This document shows positions 8,844 through 16,671 of a stretch of DNA of 24,796 bases, one piece after another. The stretch comes from Bacteroidales bacterium UBA3724 (GTDB lineage: Bacteria; Bacteroidota; Bacteroidia; Bacteroidales; P3). The stretch spans positions 1-24,796 of the forward strand of contig DFHL01000082.1 in assembly GCA_002371315.1 (NCBI GenBank). The letters are read 5' to 3'. Position 1 is the stretch's first letter, and the number at the start of each line of letters is the position of its first letter. The position numbers and the translations under genes were made by a program. The notes beneath the pieces were generated by a model. That model saw only the letters and a list, made by a program, of their open reading frames with translations. It was not told the DNA's origin and searched no databases.

Positions 8844-8879
8844 TTTTCTTTATCAAGCTAAAAACATTCTACGAAAAAA

Positions 8880-9263
8880 TTACTTTGCTGCCTGTTTCGG
8901 ACGTTTGGCACCGTATTTGGAGCGGCGCTGACGGCGGCCGTCAACTCCCGAGGTGTCGAGTGCACCGCGGATGATGTGATAACGAACGCCGGGGAGGTCC
9001 TTGACACGACCGCCGCGGATCATAACGATGGAGTGCTCCTGCAGGTTGTGGCCCTCGCCGGGGATGTAGGCGTTGACTTCCTTCTGGTTGGTAAGGCGCA
9101 CACGGGCCACCTTACGCATAGCCGAGTTAGGTTTCTTAGGGGTTGTGGTGTACACACGGGTGCAGACGCCGCGGCGCTGCGGGCACGAGTCCAAAGCGGG
9201 AGACTTGCTCTTGTACTCCATTTTCTGACGTCCTTTGCGAACTAATTGCTGAATTGTTGGCAT
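8880..9263 (-). CDS. rpsL: 30S ribosomal protein S12 (uS12)
   Basis: The 127-residue decoding-centre protein is the first gene of the operon. The TTTPKKPNSAMRKV block places lysines at 43 and 44, and GGRVKDLPGVRYH places Lys88 and Asp89. These are the sites where streptomycin-resistance changes usually occur, and here they carry the wild-type residues. Asp89 is methylthiolated in many bacteria. The start lies about 75 bp downstream of the inferred transcription start. Confidence 0.98.
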   Translation of the reverse strand: MPTIQQLVRKGRQKMEYKSKSPALDSCPQRRGVCTRVYTTTPKKPNSAMRKVARVRLTNQKEVNAYIPGEGHNLQEHSIVMIRGGRVKDLPGVRYHIIRGALDTSGVDGRRQRRSKYGAKRPKQAAK

Positions 9264-9658
9264 TTTCGATTTTTAATATTATTATTTCTAAATTAATGTT
9301 TTCCGTTCAGTTTTGAGGGCACAGTATACCCTTCAAATGGAGTGCAAAAGTACGACCATTTTTATTACTGGCAAAATGTTGAAGTAAGAAACATTCTTAA
9401 AAAAAGTTAAAATCTTTTGGCCACACTGATTGTAAATCAATTACAACCTTACATTTTTACATTTCAAACATCATTTTCTGTCAGTTTTAGAGCACTTTTT
9501 ATTCACGTTTTTTTGCCAAAATATCACTTTTCGAGAAAAATTATCAACACCTGTTGAAAACATTTTTCTTAGTGCCTGGTCTCAACTCTCCGAACAGCCA
9601 GAATTACAGTCCTGGAATTCACTTTCACAGACAAAAAGCATCAAATCTTACATAAACA
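9264..9658. other. Gene-free region upstream of rpsL
   Basis: No gene is supported here. The stretch is AT-rich and holds the operon promoter. It also has a small palindrome, TTGTAA-N5-TTACAA (9430-9446), 55 bp upstream of the -33 box; that could be a protein-binding site, but nothing shows it. Upstream A/T tracts may act as an UP-like element for the ribosomal operon (inference). Confidence 0.6.
9345..9375 (-). promoter_or_regulatory. Bacteroidota-type promoter of the str-S10 operon
   Basis: Read on the minus strand, TTTG (9375-9372) is followed after exactly 19 bp by TACTTTTG (9352-9345). This matches the known Bacteroidota sigma-ABfr consensus TTTG-N19-TAnnTTTG perfectly. Transcription should start near 9338-9340, giving a 5' untranslated region of roughly 75 nt before rpsL. 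Confidence 0.88.
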
Positions 9659-9685
9659 AGGCCGGCTGCCAATGGCAGCCGGCCT
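9659..9685 (-). terminator. Strong hairpin terminator after the M56-TonB gene
   Basis: A perfect 12-bp stem (9659-9670 with 9674-9685, beginning AGGCCGGCTGCC) closes on a 3-nt loop. It lies 38 bp past the stop of the minus-strand gene. On that strand the stem is followed by TGTTTATG, a moderate T tract. It probably ends transcription of the BlaI/M56 pair and insulates the ribosomal promoter region. Confidence 0.8.
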
Positions 9686-9723
9686 ACAAAATAGGTGCAA
9701 CATTAGAATTCAAGCAGATACTC

Positions 9724-10974
9724 CTATTTGAGTTTAAAAGTGATTGGCAAAGCGTACTGGCCTGCAGCGGGCTTGCCGTCTTTGATGGCGGGTTTCCATT
9801 TGGGCATAGCCTTGACGACACGAATAGCCTCTTCGTCGCAGCCGCTGCCAATGCCGTGCGACACCTCGACATTGAGGACGCTGCCGTCTTCCGATATCGT
9901 AAAAAGGACTGCCACCGTACCCTCTACGCCGTCTTTCTTGGCCTGCTCAGGGTATCGGAGGTTGTCAATCAGATAAGCTCTCAACCCCTCGCTGCCACCC
10001 GGAAACTCAGGGGCTTCGTCGAGCACCGACGGATCGGGCTTTGAATCGTTAATGATCGGCTCGATAGAAGGCTGTGCTTCGGCGACGACGGCCGTGATCT
10101 CCTGATTGTCGGCGGTCGCTGTCTCCTCGCTGGGTTTGCAGCCAACTGCCAACATCAGAGCCACCGCCGGCAAGGCCGCCAGCACCTTCCAGGCTCCATA
10201 GCGTGTTTTCGTTTTTTTCATCATAATGATTCGTTTTTTAATGTTAATACTATTGAATTTATTTGTGATATGGCCATATCCGACACCAGTGGCCTGCCTG
10301 AAAAGCAGGCGGAAATAATTCTTACGGTCAACACCCTCTAACGTAGCTGCGTCGGCCTGATACTCGTGTACTGCCTTCAGCTCGCGCAACAACAACCAAG
10401 CGAAAGGGTCGAACCAAACAAAACAGCAAATGAGCCTCACAACGAGCACATCCAACGAATGCCGCTGTCGCACGTGCTCGCTCTCGTGAGCCAACACCGA
10501 CCGCAGCTCATCCTCGCTCAAACTCTTTCTTCCAATCACTACGTGGTTGAAAAACGAGAAAGGCGAGGTGTCGTCGTCCAGCAGCGTCAATTTCAGATTG
10601 CCTCGTTGCTCATAGCTCACCTTGTGCAGGTTCATAATCACACGCCCTACAGAAAACAGCAACAAACCCAAAGAGACCACAAATCCAAGCACATAAAATA
10701 CCAAAACCGGCTCAAAACCATTTTCTTGCGCGACAGCAGGCAGATCAGCGGCAAGAGGCGAACCCACAACGACCTCATCCAGAACTGTCAAGTTCAGTCC
10801 GCCTGGCAAGGAGGCCACCGAAAGCTTCACCAATGGAAACACAACCCCAAAGGCAAGGGCCGAAACTATATACAACCGTGAAAGCTGGAACCAACGGTCG
10901 CGTCCCAGCGTGAGGCGATAGATGAGCCAGAAAAGCCCGATCGCCAAAGTGGAAAGAAAAGCCCAGCGTATCAT
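9724..10974 (-). CDS. BlaR1-like M56 metallopeptidase with C-terminal TonB domain
   Basis: A 416-residue inner-membrane protein. Membrane segments are visible at about residues 3-20, 34-52 and 88-110. The zinc peptidase motif HESEH is at 163-167, with a second ligand candidate in HEYQAD (203-208). A fourth hydrophobic segment (265-279) leads into a TonB C-terminal domain (about 325-416: PEFPGGSEGLRAYLIDNLRY, then VLFTISEDGSV). The family transduces an envelope signal by cleaving its partner BlaI repressor. There is no penicillin-binding sensor domain, so the signal is unknown and beta-lactam sensing should not be assumed. Oddity: the fourth segment ends LAVGCKPS, like a lipoprotein lipobox. 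It overlaps blaI by one base (TAATG). Confidence 0.9.
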   Translation of the reverse strand: MIRWAFLSTLAIGLFWLIYRLTLGRDRWFQLSRLYIVSALAFGVVFPLVKLSVASLPGGLNLTVLDEVVVGSPLAADLPAVAQENGFEPVLVFYVLGFVVSLGLLLFSVGRVIMNLHKVSYEQRGNLKLTLLDDDTSPFSFFNHVVIGRKSLSEDELRSVLAHESEHVRQRHSLDVLVVRLICCFVWFDPFAWLLLRELKAVHEYQADAATLEGVDRKNYFRLLFRQATGVGYGHITNKFNSINIKKRIIMMKKTKTRYGAWKVLAALPAVALMLAVGCKPSEETATADNQEITAVVAEAQPSIEPIINDSKPDPSVLDEAPEFPGGSEGLRAYLIDNLRYPEQAKKDGVEGTVAVLFTISEDGSVLNVEVSHGIGSGCDEEAIRVVKAMPKWKPAIKDGKPAAGQYALPITFKLK

Positions 10975-11324
10975 TATTCAATCTCCTTTGTTATGGATTC
11001 CAAATCTTCAAGAGTGACTTCGTTACGGTCGACAAGGAATGAAACCAAAGCCCTTGTCGACGAACCGAAATAGCGTTTAGTAAAACTGCTCAGCTGCTGC
11101 TGCATATACTGCTCGCGACTGACGAGCGGATAATAGCGGTTTGAACGATTGAATGTCTCGTGCGCCACAAAACCCTTCTGTTCCAGCACGCGCACCACCG
11201 TCAACACAGTATTGTACGCCACATCGCTATCAACCGCACCAACTATCTCATTTGCAAACCCCTTACCCACTTTCCAGATGGCTTGCATCACCTGTTCCTC
11301 TGCTTTTGTCAACTCTTTATTCAT
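10974..11324 (-). CDS. BlaI/MecI-family transcriptional repressor
   Basis: The 116-residue product begins MNKELTKAEEQVMQAIWKVG and continues with AYNTVLTVVRVLEQKGFVAH, the winged-helix DNA-reading part of the family, then a C-terminal dimerisation helix region. BlaI proteins bind palindromic operators as dimers and are inactivated by cleavage triggered by the M56 partner encoded immediately downstream. The pair probably controls itself and perhaps other genes. I could not identify a clear operator upstream. Confidence 0.93.
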   Translation of the reverse strand: MNKELTKAEEQVMQAIWKVGKGFANEIVGAVDSDVAYNTVLTVVRVLEQKGFVAHETFNRSNRYYPLVSREQYMQQQLSSFTKRYFGSSTRALVSFLVDRNEVTLEDLESITKEIE

Positions 11325-11472
11325 AATTATAAATATTATTGTTTAATTATTTTTTTAGTTATGAAACGAGACATTTAATTTATTATTGTGCAAAGATGAA
11401 AAAATTTTTATTTCTAATACTCTCAAAAAAATCACAAAACAACAATAAAAAAAATGTGTAGTTTTAGCAGCA

Positions 11473-11825
11473 ATGGAAAAAGAGACTAAAAAAAAACACT
11501 TAAATATGTGATTATAGCTATGGTGCTTGGAGCGCTGGTCGGCACCTTTGCTGCAACGTTGGTCTACAAACAGCAGTCGGTTGCGGTCAACATCGACAAC
11601 GGCACGAGCGACGCGAAACTCAACGCCATCTGGGACCTTGTCGAACGCAAATACGTCGACCGCATCGATGCCGACAGCGTTATGGACAAAGTATACGAGG
11701 CTATGCTCACCACTCTCGACCCCCACAGCGTCTACCTTTCGGGCAAGAGGCTGGAATCGGAAAAAGAGGCCATCCGCGGCAACTTCGACGGCGTGGGCAT
11801 CCTAATATCGAAACATCTCTGTTGA
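11473..11825 (+). pseudogene. Truncated, frameshifted S41 (CtpA-type) protease gene
   Basis: A reading frame from GTG 11508 encodes a close relative of the N-terminus of the intact S41 protease at 16672: IWDLVERKYVDRIDADSV against IWNLVERKYVDRIDNDSV, then LTTLDPHSVYLSGK and AIRGNFDGVGI. Similarity stops near 11805, and a stop follows at 11825, before the PDZ and catalytic parts. Upstream, ATG 11473 starts MEKETKKKHLNM and stops. One extra A in the 9-A run at 11488-11496 would join the two frames into a Lys-rich start plus membrane anchor. It is a gene remnant with two lesions. Alternatives are an assembly error in the A run, or slippage there. Confidence 0.85.
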
Positions 11826-12273
11826 AAAGTTTTTCCGCCACTCCGCGCGGCCCTCCTCCCCTGCCCCGGCCAGACCTTCGGAAAGAAGAAAAAAGGGGCT
11901 TGAATAATTAACACTGATTAAGAAAACAATTCTTAAAATTTAACATTTCAAGACGGTAGAAACCGCCGAAAAACGGGCCAAAAATGCGATTTTGCAACTG
12001 GCTGGTTTCCAGGGGTCAAATACCTACCAAAGTTCACCCAAAGTTTTACTAAATTTTTACCAAATTCGGCGCCAGTGGGCTTTGATAGGGCTATTGTTAA
12101 ATTTAAGTTAATTTTTCACCCTGCGGAGAGGGCTCTTATCGGCGCCGGCATCGGGAAAAAGGGCCGCGAAGTGCGGAAAGGAAAAAAATTGCGCGGGCAC
12201 TGTAAAAAATGGCCGCAAAATGTTACATATATTCTCAGGAAAGGCAATCTGGGCTATGCGCGCGAACAAATAT
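11826..12273. other. Gene-free region between the S41 remnant and the envelope operon
   Basis: No open reading frame here looks like a real gene. The sequence after the S41 remnant does not continue the protease in any frame I can follow. It contains a short run of four imperfect 9-12 bp repeats (12025-12066). A 10-bp inverted match, TGCGGAGAGG at 12122 and its complement at 12326, could be chance. Confidence 0.5.
12025..12066. repeat. Four imperfect short tandem repeats
   Basis: Units TACCAAAGTT (12025-12034), CACCCAAAGTTT (12035-12046), TACTAAATTTT (12047-12057) and TACCAAATT (12058-12066) follow one another directly. The approximate helical spacing could suit repeated protein-binding sites about 210 bp before the promoter, but that is a guess. 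Confidence 0.5.
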
Positions 12274-12304
12274 TTTGCATATTGTGGCAAAATGTGTATC
12301 TTTG
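12274..12304 (+). promoter_or_regulatory. Bacteroidota-type promoter of the envelope protease cluster
   Basis: TTTG (12274-12277), 19 bp, then TATCTTTG (12297-12304): a perfect match to TTTG-N19-TAnnTTTG. Transcription should start near 12310, about 75 nt before the ATG at 12385. This promoter also argues against the longer reading frame that could begin at 12220. Confidence 0.87.
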
Positions 12305-12384
12305 TAGTGTCCAATGCCAGAGCTGCCTCTCCGCACAACTCTGACATACAAATTATTAACCAATCTCAAAACAAAAAAAACATT

Positions 12385-13839
12385 ATGAAACGCATCAATT
12401 TACTGTTATTGTTTGTCGCGGTACTGGCCACGGCAGGTGCCCAAACGCTGAACTACACGAACGGTTTGGAGAACAAGAAAATCAAGCTGCCGCAGGTGAG
12501 CAATATGCACATCGTAGGCCAGCAGGACGGCTTGTTGCTGGGCGTGACCGACAAGTACACCACTTTCCTGAAGAATCACATCAAGAAGGAGATTATGGTG
12601 GTGGCATTGGACGAGAATATGAACATCGTGCGCAGCATCGAGCTGCCCGAAACGAAGGACTCGTACACCCAGACGGCCACCTACTTCGAAGGCAAGGTGT
12701 ACCTGCTGACCAGCCGCAAGGAGAAGACCAGCACCTACTACGAGCGCACGGTGGTCGACGCCGCCACGATGCAGAAGGTGGGCGAAACGACCACAATCTA
12801 CACCTACACCAGCGAGCGCAAGGACCAGAGCTTCCAATGGATCGAGCAGTCGCCCAACGGCACGCTCTCGGGCCTGATACACATCACCACGAGCCGCAAG
12901 AGCGACAAGTTCGAGGCCGTGCAAATACTGCTGGACGAGGAGATGAACATCGAATGGCAGCGCGACTATGCCATCTATTCGCTGAGCAATATGATGGTGA
13001 CCGACGACGGCGAGATTATCACCATCGGCTACTCGGGCGGCAAGACGGGAAGCGTCTATATCAGCGTGCTCAACGAGGCCAACGCCTTCGACTTTGAGGA
13101 GCCGACCAATCTGAAAATCAAAGACGTGCGCCTGGCTGGATACAAGGACGGCAAGATTCTTGGCGTGGGCTTCGGCATCAATGCGTCGAAGGACGACGCG
13201 GTGCAGTATTTCGGCATCGCCGCCGACATCAAGAGCCAGCGCGTCAACATCGGCTATCAGACCCTTACCGACCAGGAGTGCAACATACTCGCAAACATCG
13301 ACTTGAGCAAGAAATCGCGCGGCGTATACACCGACATCCTCTTCCTGAAGCATTGCCAGCCCACCGAATACGGCGCCGTGGCCACGATACAGACCCGTAT
13401 GATTGTGGAGACCTGCAACCAGAACGGCGGCTGCTCAATCAAGTCGTACTCCTACGGCACCCTCATCTTCGGCATCGACAACGACGGCAACGTCGCCTGG
13501 CACCACGGCATTCGCAAATCAATGAAGCAGAACGGCTACCCCACCCTGCTCACCGACGCCGTCTGCGTTGAAGGCAGCGACGTCTACCTGCTCCAGTCCG
13601 AAAGCCCCAAATGGGCCCCGGTCTACAACGTCGAGAAGAAGGCCAAGACCCAGAAGATGAACTCGGGCACCAAGGTGCTGGGCATCTACCACATCGACGC
13701 CAACGGCTCCATCATCAAGGAGGTGGAGAAGATGAAGAAGGCCGTGGTCCTCAACGACAACACCAAGAAAGTCGGCAACAGCCACATCGGCTTCCTCTAC
13801 TCGACAAGCGGCATCTCGATGATTAAAATGAAATTCTAA
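12385..13839 (+). CDS. Secreted protein of unknown function, probably beta-propeller-like
   Basis: The 484-residue product begins with a signal peptide (MKRINLLLLFVAVLATAGAQ) and is therefore exported. I do not recognise the family. The body is a succession of beta-strand-like stretches with recurring patterns such as DENMNIVRSIEL, DEEMNIEWQRDY, DDGEIITIGYSGG and NDGNVAWHHG, which resemble blades of a beta-propeller. Five cysteines fall in the second half, including CNQNGGC. The start at 12385 is chosen because the frame is open back to 12220, but the promoter lies between and the signal peptide begins here. The stop is 12 bp before the M48 protease gene, so the two are almost surely co-transcribed and may work together. 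Confidence 0.85.
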   Translation: MKRINLLLLFVAVLATAGAQTLNYTNGLENKKIKLPQVSNMHIVGQQDGLLLGVTDKYTTFLKNHIKKEIMVVALDENMNIVRSIELPETKDSYTQTATYFEGKVYLLTSRKEKTSTYYERTVVDAATMQKVGETTTIYTYTSERKDQSFQWIEQSPNGTLSGLIHITTSRKSDKFEAVQILLDEEMNIEWQRDYAIYSLSNMMVTDDGEIITIGYSGGKTGSVYISVLNEANAFDFEEPTNLKIKDVRLAGYKDGKILGVGFGINASKDDAVQYFGIAADIKSQRVNIGYQTLTDQECNILANIDLSKKSRGVYTDILFLKHCQPTEYGAVATIQTRMIVETCNQNGGCSIKSYSYGTLIFGIDNDGNVAWHHGIRKSMKQNGYPTLLTDAVCVEGSDVYLLQSESPKWAPVYNVEKKAKTQKMNSGTKVLGIYHIDANGSIIKEVEKMKKAVVLNDNTKKVGNSHIGFLYSTSGISMIKMKF

Positions 13840-13851
13840 CAGCCCGAGAGA

Positions 13852-16608
13852 ATGATGAGAACACCACGCCTGATCATAGCTTTGGCCCTGACCGTCCTGC
13901 TTGGCGGCAAGGCCCTTGCCCAGCCGGCTCCGCTGTTCGACGGCATACGCTGCCGCGGCGAGATGCCCGCCGACCTGCGCAAGAGTATGGAGCAGCTGTA
14001 TATGGAAGACAAGCAGCGCGTTAGGGACTACAACAACGGCAAGCTGCCCAACCGCGACAAGGTGCTCACCTCGTCCTACTACATCAGCCGCCTGATGTCG
14101 AGCGGACGCATCCTCTACGGCGACCCCGTCAGCCTGATGATGAACCGCATCGCCGACACGCTGCTGGCCGCCTATCCCGACATCCGCAACGAGCTGCGAA
14201 TCTATACCGTCAAGTCGTCGGAAGTCAACGCCTTCACCACCGGCCAGGGTATGATCTTCGTCAACCTGGGGCTTGTGGCGCAGGTCGAGGACGAGGCGCA
14301 GCTGGCCTTCGTGCTCAGCCACGAGATAATACACTATGTCCGCAAGCACAACCTCGAGATGCTGGCGCGCAAGCACACCAACAAGGACACCACCAGCGAG
14401 GCGGGCCTGGCCGACTTTCTGCGCTATCACAGCCGCTCGCGCGAAATGGAGCGCGAAGCCGACAGCCTCGGCATCGAGATGTTCTATGCCAACAGCCCCT
14501 ACGACAAGCGGGTGACCGACGGCTTCTTCGACGTGCTGCAGTACGGATACCTGCCCTTCGACGAAATCGAGTTCGACACGGCGCACTTCAACACGGAGCA
14601 TTTCAAGCTGTCGAAAGGCACCTTCCTGGACCAAGTCAAGCCGATTTCGGCCCGCGAGGACTACAACGACAGCCTTTCGACCCACCCCAACCTGATGAAG
14701 CGTCGCCTTGCCACAAGCAACCAGCTGGCCTCGCTTGCGGGCGGCAGCCACTATGTGGTGACCACCGAGAAGGAGTTCGACGAGCTTCGCACGCTGGCGC
14801 GTATGGAATGCATCCGCCAGGACCTCATACTGGCCGAGTATGCTTCGGCCTACTACAACTGCTACGTCCTGCTGCGCCGCCAGCCCGACAACGCCTACCT
14901 GCATCTGGCCAAGGCGCAGGCCATCTACGGCGCCTCAAAGTTCCGCACCTATGCGGCGGCGTCGAGCACCAGCGACTACCGCGACAAGGAAGGCGAAATC
15001 CAGCAGGTCTACCACCTGATGCGACGCGCCAAGCCCAACGAGCTCTGCATCGCGGCCATACGCGACGTTTGGGAGACCCACCGCCGTCTGCCCCAAGAGC
15101 CACGCCTTACGGCGATGACCGCCGACCTCATAGGCGACCTCCACATCAAGCATAAGTTCAAGACCGACCAGTTTGCCGACGCCGTCGACACGGCAGCGGC
15201 CAACGACGAGCCCGACACCGTCGCCACCTCGGGCAACAGCAAGTATGCCAACGTCAAACGGCGCCGCCGCCAGCAGCAGACACAGCAGGACTTTCGCTAT
15301 GCCTTTGTCGACCTGATGCAACGCGACAAGGACTTCAAACCGCTGTTCGACAACGCCATAAGGAAGGAAGAGCACAAGAAAGAACAGTCGGCAAGCGACA
15401 AGGGTGCGTTCCTCTTTGCGCCATCCTACTACGTCTTCAGCGACAAGACCGGCGACATCAAAATCAACAAAAGCGTCAACGGCGAAGCCGCTCTGGTCGA
15501 AGACATTACGGAGACCAACACCAAGTCGGGCATCAGGACCGTCGACTTTTCGGATGCCTCGATGCGCTCGCACAGCGACGCGACGTTCTACAACGACTTT
15601 ATGAGCCTCAACGAGTGGACCAACGAGTACTGGCAGTCGAAGAGCAAAGTGCCGATGGCCTTTACCACTCAGCCGCTGATGGACAGCCTGATAGGCCGCT
15701 ACGGCGCCGACAAGCTTTCGCTGGGCCTGGTCGCCAATGCCGAGGGCACCGGCGGCGTAATCAGCAACGGCAACGCCATCCTCTGCATCCTGCTCGGCCT
15801 TACGGCTCCCGAAGCCATCTACGCTATGGTCACCAGCCACCAGACCACCCTGGTGCAGAACCTGCTGGTCGACACGCGCGACGGCTCGACCATCAGCAAG
15901 TCGAGCAACGTCATCTTCCGCGACGACTCGCGCTCGCTGGTACGCAGCCAAACCTATGCCGCGCTGCAGAAGGGCCTCAATCCCAAGAGGGCTCCAGGCT
16001 ATATGAACAGGCATTTCATCTTCGAGGCCACGGGCGGGCTCAGCTTCCCGATCCTCAACCGCATCTTCCGCGAAAAGACCGATGCCATCGCGCTGCGCTA
16101 TGGCGGTGCCGCCGAAATTGCCGTTGGTCGCCAGTCGTCGATTGCTCTCAACATCGACTTTGCCAAGACAACGTTCGACATAAACTGGGAACCCGAAAGC
16201 GACGCCAGCATCATCACAGGCCTGCTCTCCTACCGCCACTATCTGGGCGAGAACATCGCCCCTCTGGGACCCTATGCCGGTGGTGGCCTAACGCTGAACA
16301 AGCTGAAACTCACCCCAAAGGCCCCCGGCAGCACCTACCAGTTCATAAAGGACAGCCAAATCGTCCCGGCTTTAACCTTCGAAGTGGGACACAACGCTAT
16401 CCTGTACGACTACATCGTCCTCAACTTCGGCGTGCGCTACAGCGCCACCCTGGCCAATCCTATCGAGAAACTCGAAGAATCGTTCTACTCCCCGCTCTAC
16501 GCCGACCCCGGAACCACCTACGTCACTCCGCAACGAGCGGTCAACGCCAACCTCTGGATGTACAACCTGATTTCGCTACATATCGGCATCGGACTGCTGC
16601 CATTCTGA
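13852..16608 (+). CDS. M48 metalloprotease with C-terminal outer-membrane barrel-like domain
   Basis: A 918-residue exported protein: signal peptide at 1-23 (ending ALAQ). The M48 peptidase domain spans about 85-260, with zinc motif HEIIH at 157-161 and the third-ligand motif ExxAD at 200-204, preceded by NAFTTGQGMIFVNLGL. A helical, TPR-like stretch lies near 320-370, followed by a basic Gln/Arg linker (RRRRQQQTQQ) near 470 and a further domain of unknown type near 500-710. The last 200 residues (about 717-918) alternate strand-like segments (GPYAGGGLTLNKLKL, VGHNAILYDYIVLNFGVRYS) and end in a terminal Phe (IGIGLLPF), as outer-membrane barrels do. It is likely an outer-membrane-anchored protease acting in the periplasm, a role comparable to BepA. 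The double ATG makes 13855 an alternative start. Confidence 0.85.
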   Translation: MMRTPRLIIALALTVLLGGKALAQPAPLFDGIRCRGEMPADLRKSMEQLYMEDKQRVRDYNNGKLPNRDKVLTSSYYISRLMSSGRILYGDPVSLMMNRIADTLLAAYPDIRNELRIYTVKSSEVNAFTTGQGMIFVNLGLVAQVEDEAQLAFVLSHEIIHYVRKHNLEMLARKHTNKDTTSEAGLADFLRYHSRSREMEREADSLGIEMFYANSPYDKRVTDGFFDVLQYGYLPFDEIEFDTAHFNTEHFKLSKGTFLDQVKPISAREDYNDSLSTHPNLMKRRLATSNQLASLAGGSHYVVTTEKEFDELRTLARMECIRQDLILAEYASAYYNCYVLLRRQPDNAYLHLAKAQAIYGASKFRTYAAASSTSDYRDKEGEIQQVYHLMRRAKPNELCIAAIRDVWETHRRLPQEPRLTAMTADLIGDLHIKHKFKTDQFADAVDTAAANDEPDTVATSGNSKYANVKRRRRQQQTQQDFRYAFVDLMQRDKDFKPLFDNAIRKEEHKKEQSASDKGAFLFAPSYYVFSDKTGDIKINKSVNGEAALVEDITETNTKSGIRTVDFSDASMRSHSDATFYNDFMSLNEWTNEYWQSKSKVPMAFTTQPLMDSLIGRYGADKLSLGLVANAEGTGGVISNGNAILCILLGLTAPEAIYAMVTSHQTTLVQNLLVDTRDGSTISKSSNVIFRDDSRSLVRSQTYAALQKGLNPKRAPGYMNRHFIFEATGGLSFPILNRIFREKTDAIALRYGGAAEIAVGRQSSIALNIDFAKTTFDINWEPESDASIITGLLSYRHYLGENIAPLGPYAGGGLTLNKLKLTPKAPGSTYQFIKDSQIVPALTFEVGHNAILYDYIVLNFGVRYSATLANPIEKLEESFYSPLYADPGTTYVTPQRAVNANLWMYNLISLHIGIGLLPF

Positions 16609-16671
16609 CAGCCCCGTGCACAAACGATACCACAAAAACTGATTATAGACAACTGACTAACTCTACCACAA

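Noticed and set aside
9724..11324. The BlaI/M56 pair as a beta-lactam resistance regulator.
   Set aside because: There is no penicillin-binding sensor domain and no beta-lactamase gene in the window; the TonB-type C-terminus points to another signal.
11391..11427. A possible promoter for the BlaI gene (CATCTTTG on the minus strand with TTTG upstream).
   Set aside because: The -7 box departs from TAnnTTTG in its first two bases and the spacing to TTTG is 25 bp instead of about 19.
12220..12384. An upstream extension of the secreted protein gene to an ATG at 12220.
   Set aside because: A perfect promoter (12274-12304) lies inside it and a proper signal peptide begins at 12385.
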